Positions 1-6,677 of a stretch of 14,213 bases of DNA are shown piece after piece. The notes beneath the pieces are model-generated. The model saw only the letters and a program-made list of their open reading frames with translations, was not told the origin of the DNA and did no database searches. Position 1 is the first letter of the stretch; every line of letters begins with the position of its first letter. Source of the stretch: RUG12783 sp946409545 (lineage in GTDB: Bacteria > Bacillota_I > Bacilli_A > RF39 > UBA660); NCBI GenBank assembly GCA_946409545.1, contig CAMJWT010000028.1, forward strand, positions 1 to 14,213. The letters run 5' to 3'. Made by a program: the position numbers and the translations under genes.

Positions 1-188
1 GTATTAGGATTAGTAATTGCTTGACGTTTTGCAGCATCACCAACAATTCTTTCTCCTTTTTTAAATGCAACTACTGAAGGTGTTGTTCTATTACCTTCGG
101 GATTAGGGATTACGGTTGCTGTTCCTCCCTCTAATACAGCTACACAACTATTTGTTGTACCTAAGTCAATACCTATAATTTTACTCAT
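1..188 (-). CDS. dnaK: Molecular chaperone DnaK (Hsp70), N-terminal fragment
   Basis: Only the first 62 or so codons are present; the gene runs off the left edge. The product begins MSKIIGIDLGTTNSC, the phosphate-1 loop of the Hsp70 ATPase domain, followed by the conserved NPEGNRTTPSVVAF stretch and a GERIVGDAAKRQA segment. DnaK is the cytoplasmic ATP-dependent chaperone that works with DnaJ and the exchange factor GrpE. The ATG at 186-188 is preceded by a GGAAGGA ribosome binding site and lies 18 bp after grpE, so it is the third gene of the hrcA-grpE-dnaK heat-shock operon. Identity is certain; only the truncation by the window limits the entry. Confidence 0.98.
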   Translation of the reverse strand, partial: MSKIIGIDLGTTNSCVAVLEGGTATVIPNPEGNRTTPSVVAFKKGERIVGDAAKRQAITNPN

Positions 189-206
189 AATTAATCATTC
201 CTTCCT

Positions 207-776
207 TTATTCACTAACCTTTACAAGCGCAGCTCGTAAAAGTTTATCTTTAATCATATATCCTTTTTGTAATACTTCAATCACAATACCAGGTTCTACA
301 CCTTCTTTATGTTCGGTCATTAAAGCTTGACATGTATTATGATCAAATTCTTTATTTAAACAATCAATTTCTTTGATTTCATATTTATTAAATACATTTA
401 ACAAATTATTATAAATAAGTTCAAATCCTGATAAATATTTTTTTAATTCATCAGATAAATTATCTTTATTCATAAAAGCTCTATCAAAACTATCAAGAAG
501 TGGTAATAAATCTTCACAAATATCTTCATTTTTATATTTTAAAAGATTCATTGTTTCTTCTTCTCTTCTTTTTTTATAATTTTGAAATTCAGCTTGTTGA
601 TAAACATATTTATTTTGAAGTTCTTGAAGACTATTAGATAAATCTTTGATCATAAGGTCTTTCTTATCTTCATCTTCTTTTTTCTCTTCTCTTCTTATTT
701 TATCTCGATGTTTCTTTTTTAACTTTTCAAGTTTTTCTAACTTTTCATTTAATTCTTGTTCTTTTTTATCTTCCAT
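207..776 (-). CDS. grpE: Nucleotide exchange factor GrpE
   Basis: GrpE dimers release ADP from DnaK and so drive its chaperone cycle. The 189-residue product has the family layout: a long, highly charged Lys/Glu coiled-coil region (about residues 1-75), the AEFQNYKKRREEE signature (62-74), the LLPLLDSFDRAF segment (90-101), and a C-terminal beta domain ending GYMIKDKLLRAALVKVSE (172-189), which carries the PROSITE-type GrpE signature. Length is normal for Bacillota. The ATG at 774-776 follows a GAGAGGG ribosome binding site. The start lies inside the 3' end of hrcA (11-bp overlap), which suggests translational coupling, and dnaK follows 18 bp downstream. It is controlled with hrcA from the CIRCE-like promoter near 1809-1850. 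Confidence 0.97.
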   Translation of the reverse strand: MEDKKEQELNEKLEKLEKLKKKHRDKIRREEKKEDEDKKDLMIKDLSNSLQELQNKYVYQQAEFQNYKKRREEETMNLLKYKNEDICEDLLPLLDSFDRAFMNKDNLSDELKKYLSGFELIYNNLLNVFNKYEIKEIDCLNKEFDHNTCQALMTEHKEGVEPGIVIEVLQKGYMIKDKLLRAALVKVSE

Positions 777-1764
777 CTTGTTCCCTCTCTATTTGTTTTT
801 TGATGTAATCAAGTAAATTAACAACCCGACTATATTCCATTCTCTTTGGACCAATAATCGCGATTGTACCATTATCTTTATCTGTTTGATAATTAGTTTT
901 AATAACTGTTACATCTTCATCCAAATCATTTTCATGACCTATATAAATATTAATATCATTATTTTTTTCTTCGATATTTAATAATCTTTCTTCATTATCA
1001 AGCTTATCAAAGATATTTCTTACTTTAGATAAATCATTAAACTCTTTATGTTTTAAGATGTTATTTTTACCAACAACATTAACACTCTTGCTTGTCATAT
1101 CTGAGAACACATCATAGAATGCATTATAAAGTACTTCATGTTGTTCAACATACTTACCAATAATTGGTTTAATTTCAAACTCTAGTTTTGAATTAACTTC
1201 ATCAATTGGTGTACCAACAATTAAATCATTAATTAGTTTAACGGTTTTCTTAACTTCATCTAAACTAACATTATTTAAAGTAATTGTCTTATTATTAACA
1301 TAACCTTTATCAGTTACAACAACTACTACTATTTGATTTTCACTAATAGGAACAACATTAATTTCTTTTAACTTATTCTCATGACTTTTTTCATCAAGAA
1401 CAATTGATGTATAATTAGTCATTTCTGATACAATCTGTAAGCTTTGTTTTAAAACATCACTAATGGCTAATTGTTGATTATTAAAGATTGTTTGTAATTT
1501 ATATGTATCTTTATAATCTAACTCACTAGTTTCCATTAAATTATCAACATAATAACGATAACCTTTTTCACTTGGAACACGTCCACTAGATGTATGCGTT
1601 TTTTCCAAAAGACCTAATTCTTCAAGAGCCATCATTTCATTACGAACCGTTGCTGATGAACAATTTAAGGTATCACATATTAAGTTAGAACTTACCGGAT
1701 GTGCTAATTTAATATATTCTTTAACAATTAACTTTAAGATTGCCTTTTGTCTATCGGTTAGCAA
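766..1764 (-). CDS. hrcA: Heat-inducible transcription repressor HrcA
   Basis: HrcA binds CIRCE operators and represses class I heat-shock genes; refolding by chaperones restores its activity. The product (332 aa from the chosen start) begins MLTDRQKAILKLIVKEYI, the usual HrcA N terminus, then the winged-helix motif SSATVRNEM (about 36-44) and TSSGRVPSEKGYRYYVD (58-74), both hallmark sequences. The remainder is the GAF-like and insertion domains, ending near GTIAIIGPKRMEYSRVVNLLDYI. I chose the TTG at 1762-1764: the perfect AGGAGG at 1773-1778 lies 8 nt before it, whereas the in-frame GTG at 1771-1773 overlaps the Shine-Dalgarno itself and would add MVF, which the family lacks. It is first gene of the operon, overlapping grpE. 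Confidence 0.97.
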   Translation of the reverse strand: MLTDRQKAILKLIVKEYIKLAHPVSSNLICDTLNCSSATVRNEMMALEELGLLEKTHTSSGRVPSEKGYRYYVDNLMETSELDYKDTYKLQTIFNNQQLAISDVLKQSLQIVSEMTNYTSIVLDEKSHENKLKEINVVPISENQIVVVVVTDKGYVNNKTITLNNVSLDEVKKTVKLINDLIVGTPIDEVNSKLEFEIKPIIGKYVEQHEVLYNAFYDVFSDMTSKSVNVVGKNNILKHKEFNDLSKVRNIFDKLDNEERLLNIEEKNNDINIYIGHENDLDEDVTVIKTNYQTDKDNGTIAIIGPKRMEYSRVVNLLDYIKKQIEREQDGR

Positions 1765-1769
1765 AAATA

Positions 1770-1778
1770 CCACCTCCT
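1770..1778 (-). promoter_or_regulatory. Ribosome binding site that sets the hrcA TTG start
   Basis: Minus strand AGGAGGTGG, complementary to the 16S rRNA 3' end, placed 8 nt (from AGGAGG) before TTG at 1762-1764. It is too close to the GTG at 1771-1773 for that codon to be used. Confidence 0.8.
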
Positions 1779-1808
1779 AGCAGTCTTTTTTCTTGATTGC
1801 TAATTATA

Positions 1809-1836
1809 ATTATACTAGCATTTTAGCACTTGTCAA
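1809..1836 (-). promoter_or_regulatory. Vegetative sigma-factor promoter of hrcA-grpE-dnaK
   Basis: Minus strand TTGACA (plus 1831-1836), a 16-bp spacer, and TATAAT (plus 1809-1814): both hexamers match consensus exactly. Transcription should start near 1802, leaving a leader of about 38 nt before the TTG start. The CIRCE-like element overlaps the -35 hexamer and reaches into the spacer, a position suited to repression. Confidence 0.85.
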
Positions 1837-1850
1837 TATTAGTTTGCTAA
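1823..1850 (-). promoter_or_regulatory. CIRCE-like HrcA operator
   Basis: On the minus strand, TTAGCAAAC, 10 nt, AAGTGCTAA. The known CIRCE consensus is TTAGCACTC, 9 nt, GAGTGCTAA. The right arm matches 8 of 9 bases and the left arm 7 of 9, but the spacer is one base longer than standard. It sits directly over the -35 region of the hrcA promoter, upstream of the gene for its own repressor, which is the expected autoregulatory site. A second, weaker TGCTA/TAGCA inverted pair at 1798-1820 brackets the -10 hexamer. Confidence 0.8.
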
Positions 1851-1860
1851 TTTCTTTGCA

Positions 1861-1893
1861 AAATAAAAAATAAGGAATTATTTCTAATTCCTT
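1861..1893 (-). terminator. Intrinsic terminator of the C39-like protein gene
   Basis: Minus strand AAGGAATTA, loop GAAA, TAATTCCTT: a 9-bp perfect stem (1872-1893) followed by ATTTTTTATTTT. The ascending arm contains the TAG stop codon of the gene at 1884, so coding sequence and terminator overlap. Confidence 0.88.
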
Positions 1894-3812
1894 ATCATTA
1901 AATCAACACGATATCCTTTACCATCTTTATTATCAAACATGGTTCTTTTTGAAGTATCAGCATAGCTAAGTGATGAGAAGCAACCACTCCATGAATCAAT
2001 ACATAATAAGTCTTCTTCAACTAAGTCACTAGCTGAATATTTACTTCTTCGATAACCTACTACCAAGAAGAAATGTCTACTACTTCTAGTTTTTGTTCCT
2101 GTTACTTGAAGAACCGGAGCACCACCAGCAAGAATAGTATCATAAACAACTTTCAAGGCATCTTTCTTAGTTGGATTACTTAATGTCCTAATATGAGCTA
2201 AATGCGTATATCCATAATGACATGCTTTATTTTCATTCATCTCACCAATTGTTCCATATTGAATAACAGCTGAATGATACAAAGAGAAACTTAAGCAAGA
2301 ACTACCACATTCTGATACGTTAGCATCTTGTGATATTTTATGACAAGTAGCTCTTTCAAATGATGTTAAATCATTTTTAGTATTAGGTATTACATATTCA
2401 ACACCATTATAAGTATAATATTTAATCTTATTATTACCGATTGTTGGATCCATATACTTAACTGTACACTTAGCAGTCGAAGTATTACCAATTGTATCTT
2501 TTATTTGAACACTAACCGTTTTAGCATTATTTTTTATCATACGATATGTAATAGAGTTTAAATAACCAGATTGACTACCATCAACAATATAATTATAACC
2601 ACTTATTTGTTTATTAGTAGTTGGACTAACTTGAATATCAACATATTTTGGATATACTTTAGCAAGACACGATCCTGTTGGTGCAACTTTATCAATATTA
2701 TCAATATGAACAATCTTTGATACATTCTTACCATCTTTATCTAAAGCAAGGAAAGCATAATCACCATTTTTACTTACTTTAAACTCAACTACATTATCAT
2801 TTAATGTTTGATAATCTGGTAACGTAATTGATTTATAATCATTACCAAACACATTAATTTTAATAGTTACATCTTGATTAGTCATCGATTCAGGAGATAC
2901 CGTTGCCGTTAAAACGGTTGTTGTATAATTTTCAACAATTACAACTTTTCTTTTAACAAGATTAGTATAACCACGGGAATTGGTAACCATATAAATATAT
3001 TCATATTCACCAGCTTTATTAGGATTAATATTATGACTACCACGAACATTTTTGGTTATATTACCATCAGTGTTATCTGTTGCAGTTGCCCCTTTATCAA
3101 CATAATCATATCCTCTTATACTACGTTCTACACTATTACCATTAACATAAATGCTAGGATAAAGGGTTCTAACATAACTATTATCTGTAACAATAACAAC
3201 TCTTTTTAAAGTATGATTTGTTCCATTTAAGTTAACGTTATATACAAGGTCATAAACACCTTCCTCGGTACCTACTTTACCAACAACATTATAGTTACTA
3301 ACGGAAAGACCTGCATCAACATAAGGTATACCTTTTGGAATAGCATGAACATCATGTCCATTAAGGGTAACTACTGTATCATCATTTACAACAATTGGTG
3401 AAGAATAATCAGTACAATTTAGATATGGTGTATAGTTTCCTTTATTATCAACAATAACACCACTAAGTAGTGTACATCCTTCTTTAGGTTCCATACCTAT
3501 TTTTTTAATATCTAAATATATTTTATCCCTTATTGTCATATTATTCTTTTTGATATATTCCTCTGCAGTTCTAACCATTACTTTTTCAAAGTAACCATAT
3601 GAATTAAAATATGTATTTAAAGCCATTAAAGTAACAATCGCTACTATCACAAGAACAATAACTATGATAATACGTTTCATTTTTTGATTTCCTGTTGCAA
3701 CTTTTTTCTTTTTGCGTTTTACATTTTTAGGTTTTCTACGATAAAAATTACCACTACCATATTGAAATTCATCATCGTAGTTATAATCTTCCTCTTCATA
3801 TTCAATGTACAT
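1884..3812 (-). CDS. Membrane-anchored Ig-like domain protein with C-terminal C39-like cysteine peptidase domain
   Basis: Predicted 642-residue surface protein (numbering from the ATG at 3812). Residues 1-47 form a cytoplasmic tail that is first Tyr/Glu/Asp-rich (MYIEYEEEDYNYDDEF) and then strongly basic (KRKKKK). One hydrophobic segment, IIIVIVLVIVAIVTLMAL (48-65), makes it a type II membrane protein. Roughly 144-454 holds several beta-rich Ig-like units; one (216-294) with YVDKGATATDNTDGNIT resembles the DUF5011/Cry22-type Ig fold. From about 489 on, SECGSSCLSFSL (Cys502), SSRHFFLVVGYR (His580) and CIDSWSG (Asp606) fit the Cys/His/Asp triad of C39-like peptidases, though activity is unproven. 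I chose 3812 over an in-frame ATG at 3830 because only 3812 has a Shine-Dalgarno (AGGTGG, 4 nt away). It follows murC by about 50 bp but a terminator lies between. The exact family is not recognised. Confidence 0.85.
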   Translation of the reverse strand: MYIEYEEEDYNYDDEFQYGSGNFYRRKPKNVKRKKKKVATGNQKMKRIIIVIVLVIVAIVTLMALNTYFNSYGYFEKVMVRTAEEYIKKNNMTIRDKIYLDIKKIGMEPKEGCTLLSGVIVDNKGNYTPYLNCTDYSSPIVVNDDTVVTLNGHDVHAIPKGIPYVDAGLSVSNYNVVGKVGTEEGVYDLVYNVNLNGTNHTLKRVVIVTDNSYVRTLYPSIYVNGNSVERSIRGYDYVDKGATATDNTDGNITKNVRGSHNINPNKAGEYEYIYMVTNSRGYTNLVKRKVVIVENYTTTVLTATVSPESMTNQDVTIKINVFGNDYKSITLPDYQTLNDNVVEFKVSKNGDYAFLALDKDGKNVSKIVHIDNIDKVAPTGSCLAKVYPKYVDIQVSPTTNKQISGYNYIVDGSQSGYLNSITYRMIKNNAKTVSVQIKDTIGNTSTAKCTVKYMDPTIGNNKIKYYTYNGVEYVIPNTKNDLTSFERATCHKISQDANVSECGSSCLSFSLYHSAVIQYGTIGEMNENKACHYGYTHLAHIRTLSNPTKKDALKVVYDTILAGGAPVLQVTGTKTRSSRHFFLVVGYRRSKYSASDLVEEDLLCIDSWSGCFSSLSYADTSKRTMFDNKDGKGYRVDLMIRN

Positions 3813-3816
3813 ACTA

Positions 3817-3834
3817 CCACCTAATATCATTATA
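3817..3834 (-). promoter_or_regulatory. Start-deciding ribosome binding site and possible -10 box of the C39-like gene
   Basis: Minus strand AGGTGG (3817-3822) lies 4 nt before the ATG at 3810-3812. A TATAAT hexamer (3829-3834) stands just upstream, directly after the murC terminator, and could give this gene its own transcript with a leader of about 10 nt like several neighbours. No convincing -35 is visible, so the promoter part is weak. Confidence 0.45.
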
Positions 3835-3835
3835 T

Positions 3836-3862
3836 AAAAAAAAAGATGGTATTACCACCTTT
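3836..3862 (-). terminator. Intrinsic terminator of murC
   Basis: Minus strand AAAGGTGG, loop TAATA, CCATCTTT (3842-3862), an 8-bp stem with one G-U pair followed by a long T run. It begins at the murC stop codon. Confidence 0.82.
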
Positions 3863-5169
3863 TATTTTTTTATTATTGATATATATTTGTCAATCATTTT
3901 ACTAATATTAGCGCAACTCATAAAACAAATAACTGAATTATGATAATCAACTAACTTATCAACAGTATCAAGACTAATTATTTCACTATTAGGAATATTT
4001 TCTACTAATTTATCTGATGAAATATTAGGATAATCTTCTTTATTTTCTCGATCACAAGCAATATCCATCACATAAGCTTTATCAAATAAACTTAAACTTT
4101 TTACAAAATCATCAAATAAAGCCTCTGTTCTTGAATAAGTATTAGGTAAGAAAACACCAATTATTTTTTTATCATGATACTTTTGTTTAGCAGAATCATA
4201 AGTAACTCTAATTTCTGTAGGATGATGAGCATAATCATCAACAATGATATTATCACCTACTACCTTTTCATTAAAACGACGATTAGCAGGTACAAAACTA
4301 GATAAAACATCTTTAATAATCTTTTTATCAATATTATATAAATAAGATAATGTAATAGCACCAGTTGCATCAAGAATCATGTGATCACCAAATATTGATA
4401 ATTCATAATGATCAAAATATTCATTATTAATATAGATATCAAAACAAGTTTTATTATTATTAACAACTTTATTTTTTATAACAACGTTATTATTTTCATT
4501 AAAACCATAGTAATAACCATTATCTACTTTTAACTTGCGAATATTAGAGTCATCACCACATAAAACAATTTTATTTTTTCTTTTGTCAACAAACTCTTGG
4601 AAAGCTTTAATCATATCATCAATTGTTGGATATGTTTCTGTATGATCTAGTTCAATATTCGTAAGAACAATATCATATGGATAATAAGATAAGAAATGTT
4701 TATTAAATTCACAAGATTCCATTACCATAATATTACTATCTTTATTACCTTTTCCGGTTCCATCTCCAACAAAACAAGAACAACCTAAAGATTTATTTAA
4801 TATATCATAAATCATTAATGAAGTCGTTGTCTTTCCATGAGTTCCACAAACACATATTGTATTAAACTCTTTAGATAATCTTCCCATTAATTCTTTATAT
4901 GGAATAACTTCATAACCTAAATCTTTAACTCTTTTTACTTCATGATGATTAAAATCAATTGCTGCTGTATAAGTTACAATTGTTCCTTTAGGTAATTCTG
5001 GATAATCATCACCTTGATATATTTTAATATTACGTTCTAGTAAACCTTTCATTGTAAATTTATAACCTTCAGCATCGTCATATCCAATGATGTCATTACC
5101 AAGGTCATACATAAGATTGGCAAGAGTACTCATTCCACTACCCTTAATTCCAATAAAATAATAAGTCAT
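3862..5169 (-). CDS. murC: UDP-N-acetylmuramate--L-alanine ligase MurC
   Basis: MurC adds L-alanine to UDP-MurNAc in the cytoplasm, using ATP, the first step of peptidoglycan stem-peptide assembly. The 435-residue product has the family's three domains: an N-terminal Rossmann UDP-binding region starting YYFIGIKGSGMSTLA, the central ATPase domain with P-loop GTHGKTTT (109-116), ESCEFNKHFL (151-160) and NIELDHTETY (171-180), and the C-terminal domain with VDDYAHHPTEIR (310-321). Spacing and wording match Bacillota MurC. One oddity: the C-terminal motif that reads FMGAGDI in Bacillus and Staphylococcus MurC is FMSCANI here (416-422). The ATG at 5167-5169 follows GGTGAGG by 5 nt. It has its own promoter at 5187-5215 and diverges from the radical SAM gene. 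Confidence 0.93.
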   Translation of the reverse strand: MTYYFIGIKGSGMSTLANLMYDLGNDIIGYDDAEGYKFTMKGLLERNIKIYQGDDYPELPKGTIVTYTAAIDFNHHEVKRVKDLGYEVIPYKELMGRLSKEFNTICVCGTHGKTTTSLMIYDILNKSLGCSCFVGDGTGKGNKDSNIMVMESCEFNKHFLSYYPYDIVLTNIELDHTETYPTIDDMIKAFQEFVDKRKNKIVLCGDDSNIRKLKVDNGYYYGFNENNNVVIKNKVVNNNKTCFDIYINNEYFDHYELSIFGDHMILDATGAITLSYLYNIDKKIIKDVLSSFVPANRRFNEKVVGDNIIVDDYAHHPTEIRVTYDSAKQKYHDKKIIGVFLPNTYSRTEALFDDFVKSLSLFDKAYVMDIACDRENKEDYPNISSDKLVENIPNSEIISLDTVDKLVDYHNSVICFMSCANISKMIDKYISIIKK

Positions 5170-5186
5170 AAAAACCTCACCAGGTA

Positions 5187-5215
5187 ATTATATAGCAATT
5201 AATTTTTTTTTGCAA
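5187..5215 (-). promoter_or_regulatory. Promoter of murC
   Basis: Minus strand TTGCAA (5210-5215), 17-bp spacer, TATAAT (5187-5192). Transcription would start near 5180, leaving a leader of about 11 nt. The -35 hexamer is self-complementary and may also serve the opposite promoter. Confidence 0.7.
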
Positions 5216-5236
5216 ATTGACGACTTGTGTTATAAT
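5210..5236 (+). promoter_or_regulatory. Extended -10 promoter of the radical SAM gene
   Basis: TATAAT at 5231-5236 preceded by TGT (5228-5230), an extended -10. The best -35 candidate is the palindromic TTGCAA at 5210-5215 with a short 15-bp spacer. Transcription would start near 5243, about 10 nt before the ATG at 5253. Confidence 0.65.
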
Positions 5237-5252
5237 ACGTTTGGTGATTTTT

Positions 5253-6152
5253 ATGAATCCTTTAATAAAATGTAACTTGTGTCCAAGAAGATGTAATATC
5301 AATCGTTATAAAGATTTAGGATTTTGTGGACAAAGTAATAAAATAAGATTAGCTTTAGCCAAACTCTTCTATTATGAAGAACCACCTATTAGTGGAAAGA
5401 ATGGCTCAGGAACTATCTTTTTTACAGGATGTAATTTAAAATGTTTGTTTTGTCAAAATTATGATATATCAACTAAAAATATCGGAAAAGTTGTAACAAT
5501 TAAAAGATTATCCGAAATAATGTTAGAATTACAACATAGTGGCGCTCATAATATTAATTTAGTTACACCAACAATTTATGTACCACAAATTATAAAAGCT
5601 ATTAAACTTGCTAAAAAGAATGGATTAAATATCCCTATAATTTATAATTCAAGTGGTTATGAAAACATTGATACTATTAAAATGTTAAAGGGAATTATTG
5701 ATGTCTATCTACCTGACTTTAAATATTATAATGATGATATTGCTATTAAATATTCATCTGCTAAAGATTATTTTAAACACGCAAGTGCATCTCTACTTGA
5801 AATGATTAAACAAGTAGGTCCATGCAAATTTGATAAAAATGGTATGATTACTAAAGGTGTTATGGTAAGACATTTATTATTACCAACACACCTTGAAGAC
5901 TCTAAAAAGATAATTAAATATTTATCACAATATAAAGATGATATCTATATAAGTATTATGAATCAATATACTCCAATTAAAAAATTAAAATATGAAGAAT
6001 TAAATCATCCTGTTAAAAAAGATGATTATTATGATTTAGTTGATTATGCAGATTCTTTAGGTATAACTAATGCCTTTTGTCAAGAAGATGAAACTGTTAG
6101 TGAATCATTTATTCCTAATTGGAACTTTGAAGGAATAAAAAAAGACGATTAA
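5253..6152 (+). CDS. Radical SAM protein of the COG1313/PflX type
   Basis: 299-residue cytoplasmic iron-sulphur protein. The radical SAM cluster motif CNLKCLFC (Cys60, Cys64, Cys67) is clear. An N-terminal cysteine set (C7, C10, C14, C25, in KCNLCPRRC and GFCG) is typical of the COG1313 group, annotated as pyruvate formate-lyase-activating-enzyme homologues (PflX) of unknown substrate. Other matching family stretches are VTPTIYVPQIIKAI, IYNSSGYE, IDVYLPDFKYY, MVRHLLLPTHLEDS, ISIMNQYTP and FCQEDE. The ATG at 5253 is chosen because GGTGA lies 5 nt before it, while an in-frame TTG at 5217 falls upstream of the -10 box. It is the only plus-strand gene, transcribed alone between its own promoter and a shared terminator. 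No glycyl radical enzyme partner other than NrdD, which has its own NrdG, is nearby. Confidence 0.9.
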   Translation: MNPLIKCNLCPRRCNINRYKDLGFCGQSNKIRLALAKLFYYEEPPISGKNGSGTIFFTGCNLKCLFCQNYDISTKNIGKVVTIKRLSEIMLELQHSGAHNINLVTPTIYVPQIIKAIKLAKKNGLNIPIIYNSSGYENIDTIKMLKGIIDVYLPDFKYYNDDIAIKYSSAKDYFKHASASLLEMIKQVGPCKFDKNGMITKGVMVRHLLLPTHLEDSKKIIKYLSQYKDDIYISIMNQYTPIKKLKYEELNHPVKKDDYYDLVDYADSLGITNAFCQEDETVSESFIPNWNFEGIKKDD

Positions 6153-6161
6153 CGTCTTTTT
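6137..6161. terminator. Bidirectional intrinsic terminator between convergent genes
   Basis: GACG, loop ATTAA, CGTC (6144-6156), flanked by A7 on the left and T5 on the right, so the A/T flanks extend the stem and each strand ends in a T run. It serves the radical SAM gene (whose TAA is in the loop) and the small-protein gene ending at 6160. Confidence 0.85.
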
Positions 6162-6384
6162 ATTTTGTATATCCTCTTATTATAGGTTCATTTGTTCTTA
6201 TCGCATTAAGAAGAGATTGCATTTGTTCTTCTTGAGTATTATCAAAAAAGAAATCTTCTTCTAAAGGACAATTCGGAAAACGATTGTTATATTCATAAAC
6301 TAATGATTTTAGCATCGAATTACCACGATAATCATCTTCCGTTAAAGCACCCATAACATATAAATATTCAAACCATTCATCCAT
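6160..6384 (-). CDS. Small acidic protein A, paralogue of its two neighbours
   Basis: 74 residues, no recognised domain, no signal peptide or membrane segment, so presumably cytoplasmic. It opens MDEWFEYLYVMGALTEDD, carries the shared core YNNRFPNCPLEEDFF (about 32-46) and ends AIRTNEPIIRGYTK. These features recur in the next two genes: an EYLYVxGxLxxDD head (shared with B), a YNxxFPxxxL centre and an (E/S)PIxR tail. Acidic residues are abundant in the first two thirds. The ATG at 6382-6384 follows GAGGTGG with a 4-nt gap. It has its own extended -10 (6404-6412), and a terminator separates it from paralogue B. Function unknown; that it is a real gene is supported by the paralogy and the ribosome binding site. 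Confidence 0.8.
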   Translation of the reverse strand: MDEWFEYLYVMGALTEDDYRGNSMLKSLVYEYNNRFPNCPLEEDFFFDNTQEEQMQSLLNAIRTNEPIIRGYTK

Positions 6385-6387
6385 ATT

Positions 6388-6414
6388 CCCACCTCAAGTA
6401 GTTATTATAACAAA
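6388..6414 (-). repeat. Duplicated promoter/RBS block, copy upstream of small gene A
   Basis: A 27-bp block matching 6881-6907 at 25 of 27 positions in the same orientation. It spans the ribosome binding site, the short leader and the extended -10 TGTTATAAT, so the control region was duplicated together with the gene. Confidence 0.85.
6404..6412 (-). promoter_or_regulatory. Extended -10 promoter of small gene A
   Basis: Minus strand TGTTATAAT, placed about 20 bp before the ATG at 6384. No good -35; the upstream region is the T run of the previous terminator. Confidence 0.6.
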
Positions 6415-6420
6415 TAATAA

Positions 6421-6449
6421 TAAAAAAAAGATGTTTTTGACATCTTTTT
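6421..6449 (-). terminator. Intrinsic terminator of small gene B
   Basis: Minus strand AAAAAGATGT, loop CAAAA, ACATCTTTTT (6425-6449), a 10-bp perfect stem continuing into T8. The stop codon of gene B is in the stem. Confidence 0.87.
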
Positions 6450-6669
6450 ATCTTGTTTTTCTAACAATTGGTGATCCACTATTAATAGATTCTTCAAGTA
6501 GTTCAATTTGTTCACTATAACTTAATGAGAAAAATTCATTATCAAGAGGATTACTTGGAAACATTGAATTATAAATATTATATAATTCATTTATTGTTGG
6601 ATTACTAAGAGAATCATCTTTATCAAGTTCACCTGTTACATATAAATATTCTAAAAAATCTTTATCCAT
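6448..6669 (-). CDS. Small acidic protein B, paralogue of its two neighbours
   Basis: 73 residues, no recognised domain. The head FLEYLYVTGELDKDD matches protein A (FEYLYVMGALTEDD), the centre reads YNSMFPSNPLDNEFF, and the tail SINSGSPIVRKTR ends with the family's PIxR. The SEQIELLEESI segment corresponds to EEQMQSLLNAI in A and INEIIDKLNRAI in C, likely an amphipathic helix. The ATG at 6667-6669 lies 8 bp after the stop of gene C and its GGTGGAG ribosome binding site starts within that stop codon (TAAGGTGG), so B and C are one transcript. A terminator follows. Cytoplasmic, function unknown. Confidence 0.8.
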   Translation of the reverse strand: MDKDFLEYLYVTGELDKDDSLSNPTINELYNIYNSMFPSNPLDNEFFSLSYSEQIELLEESINSGSPIVRKTR

Positions 6670-6677
6670 ACTCCACC

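Noticed and set aside
1884..3812. Bacteriocin-processing ABC transporter as the meaning of the C39-like domain
   Set aside because: No ABC ATPase or multi-pass membrane domain follows; the domain is C-terminal and extracellular behind a single anchor.
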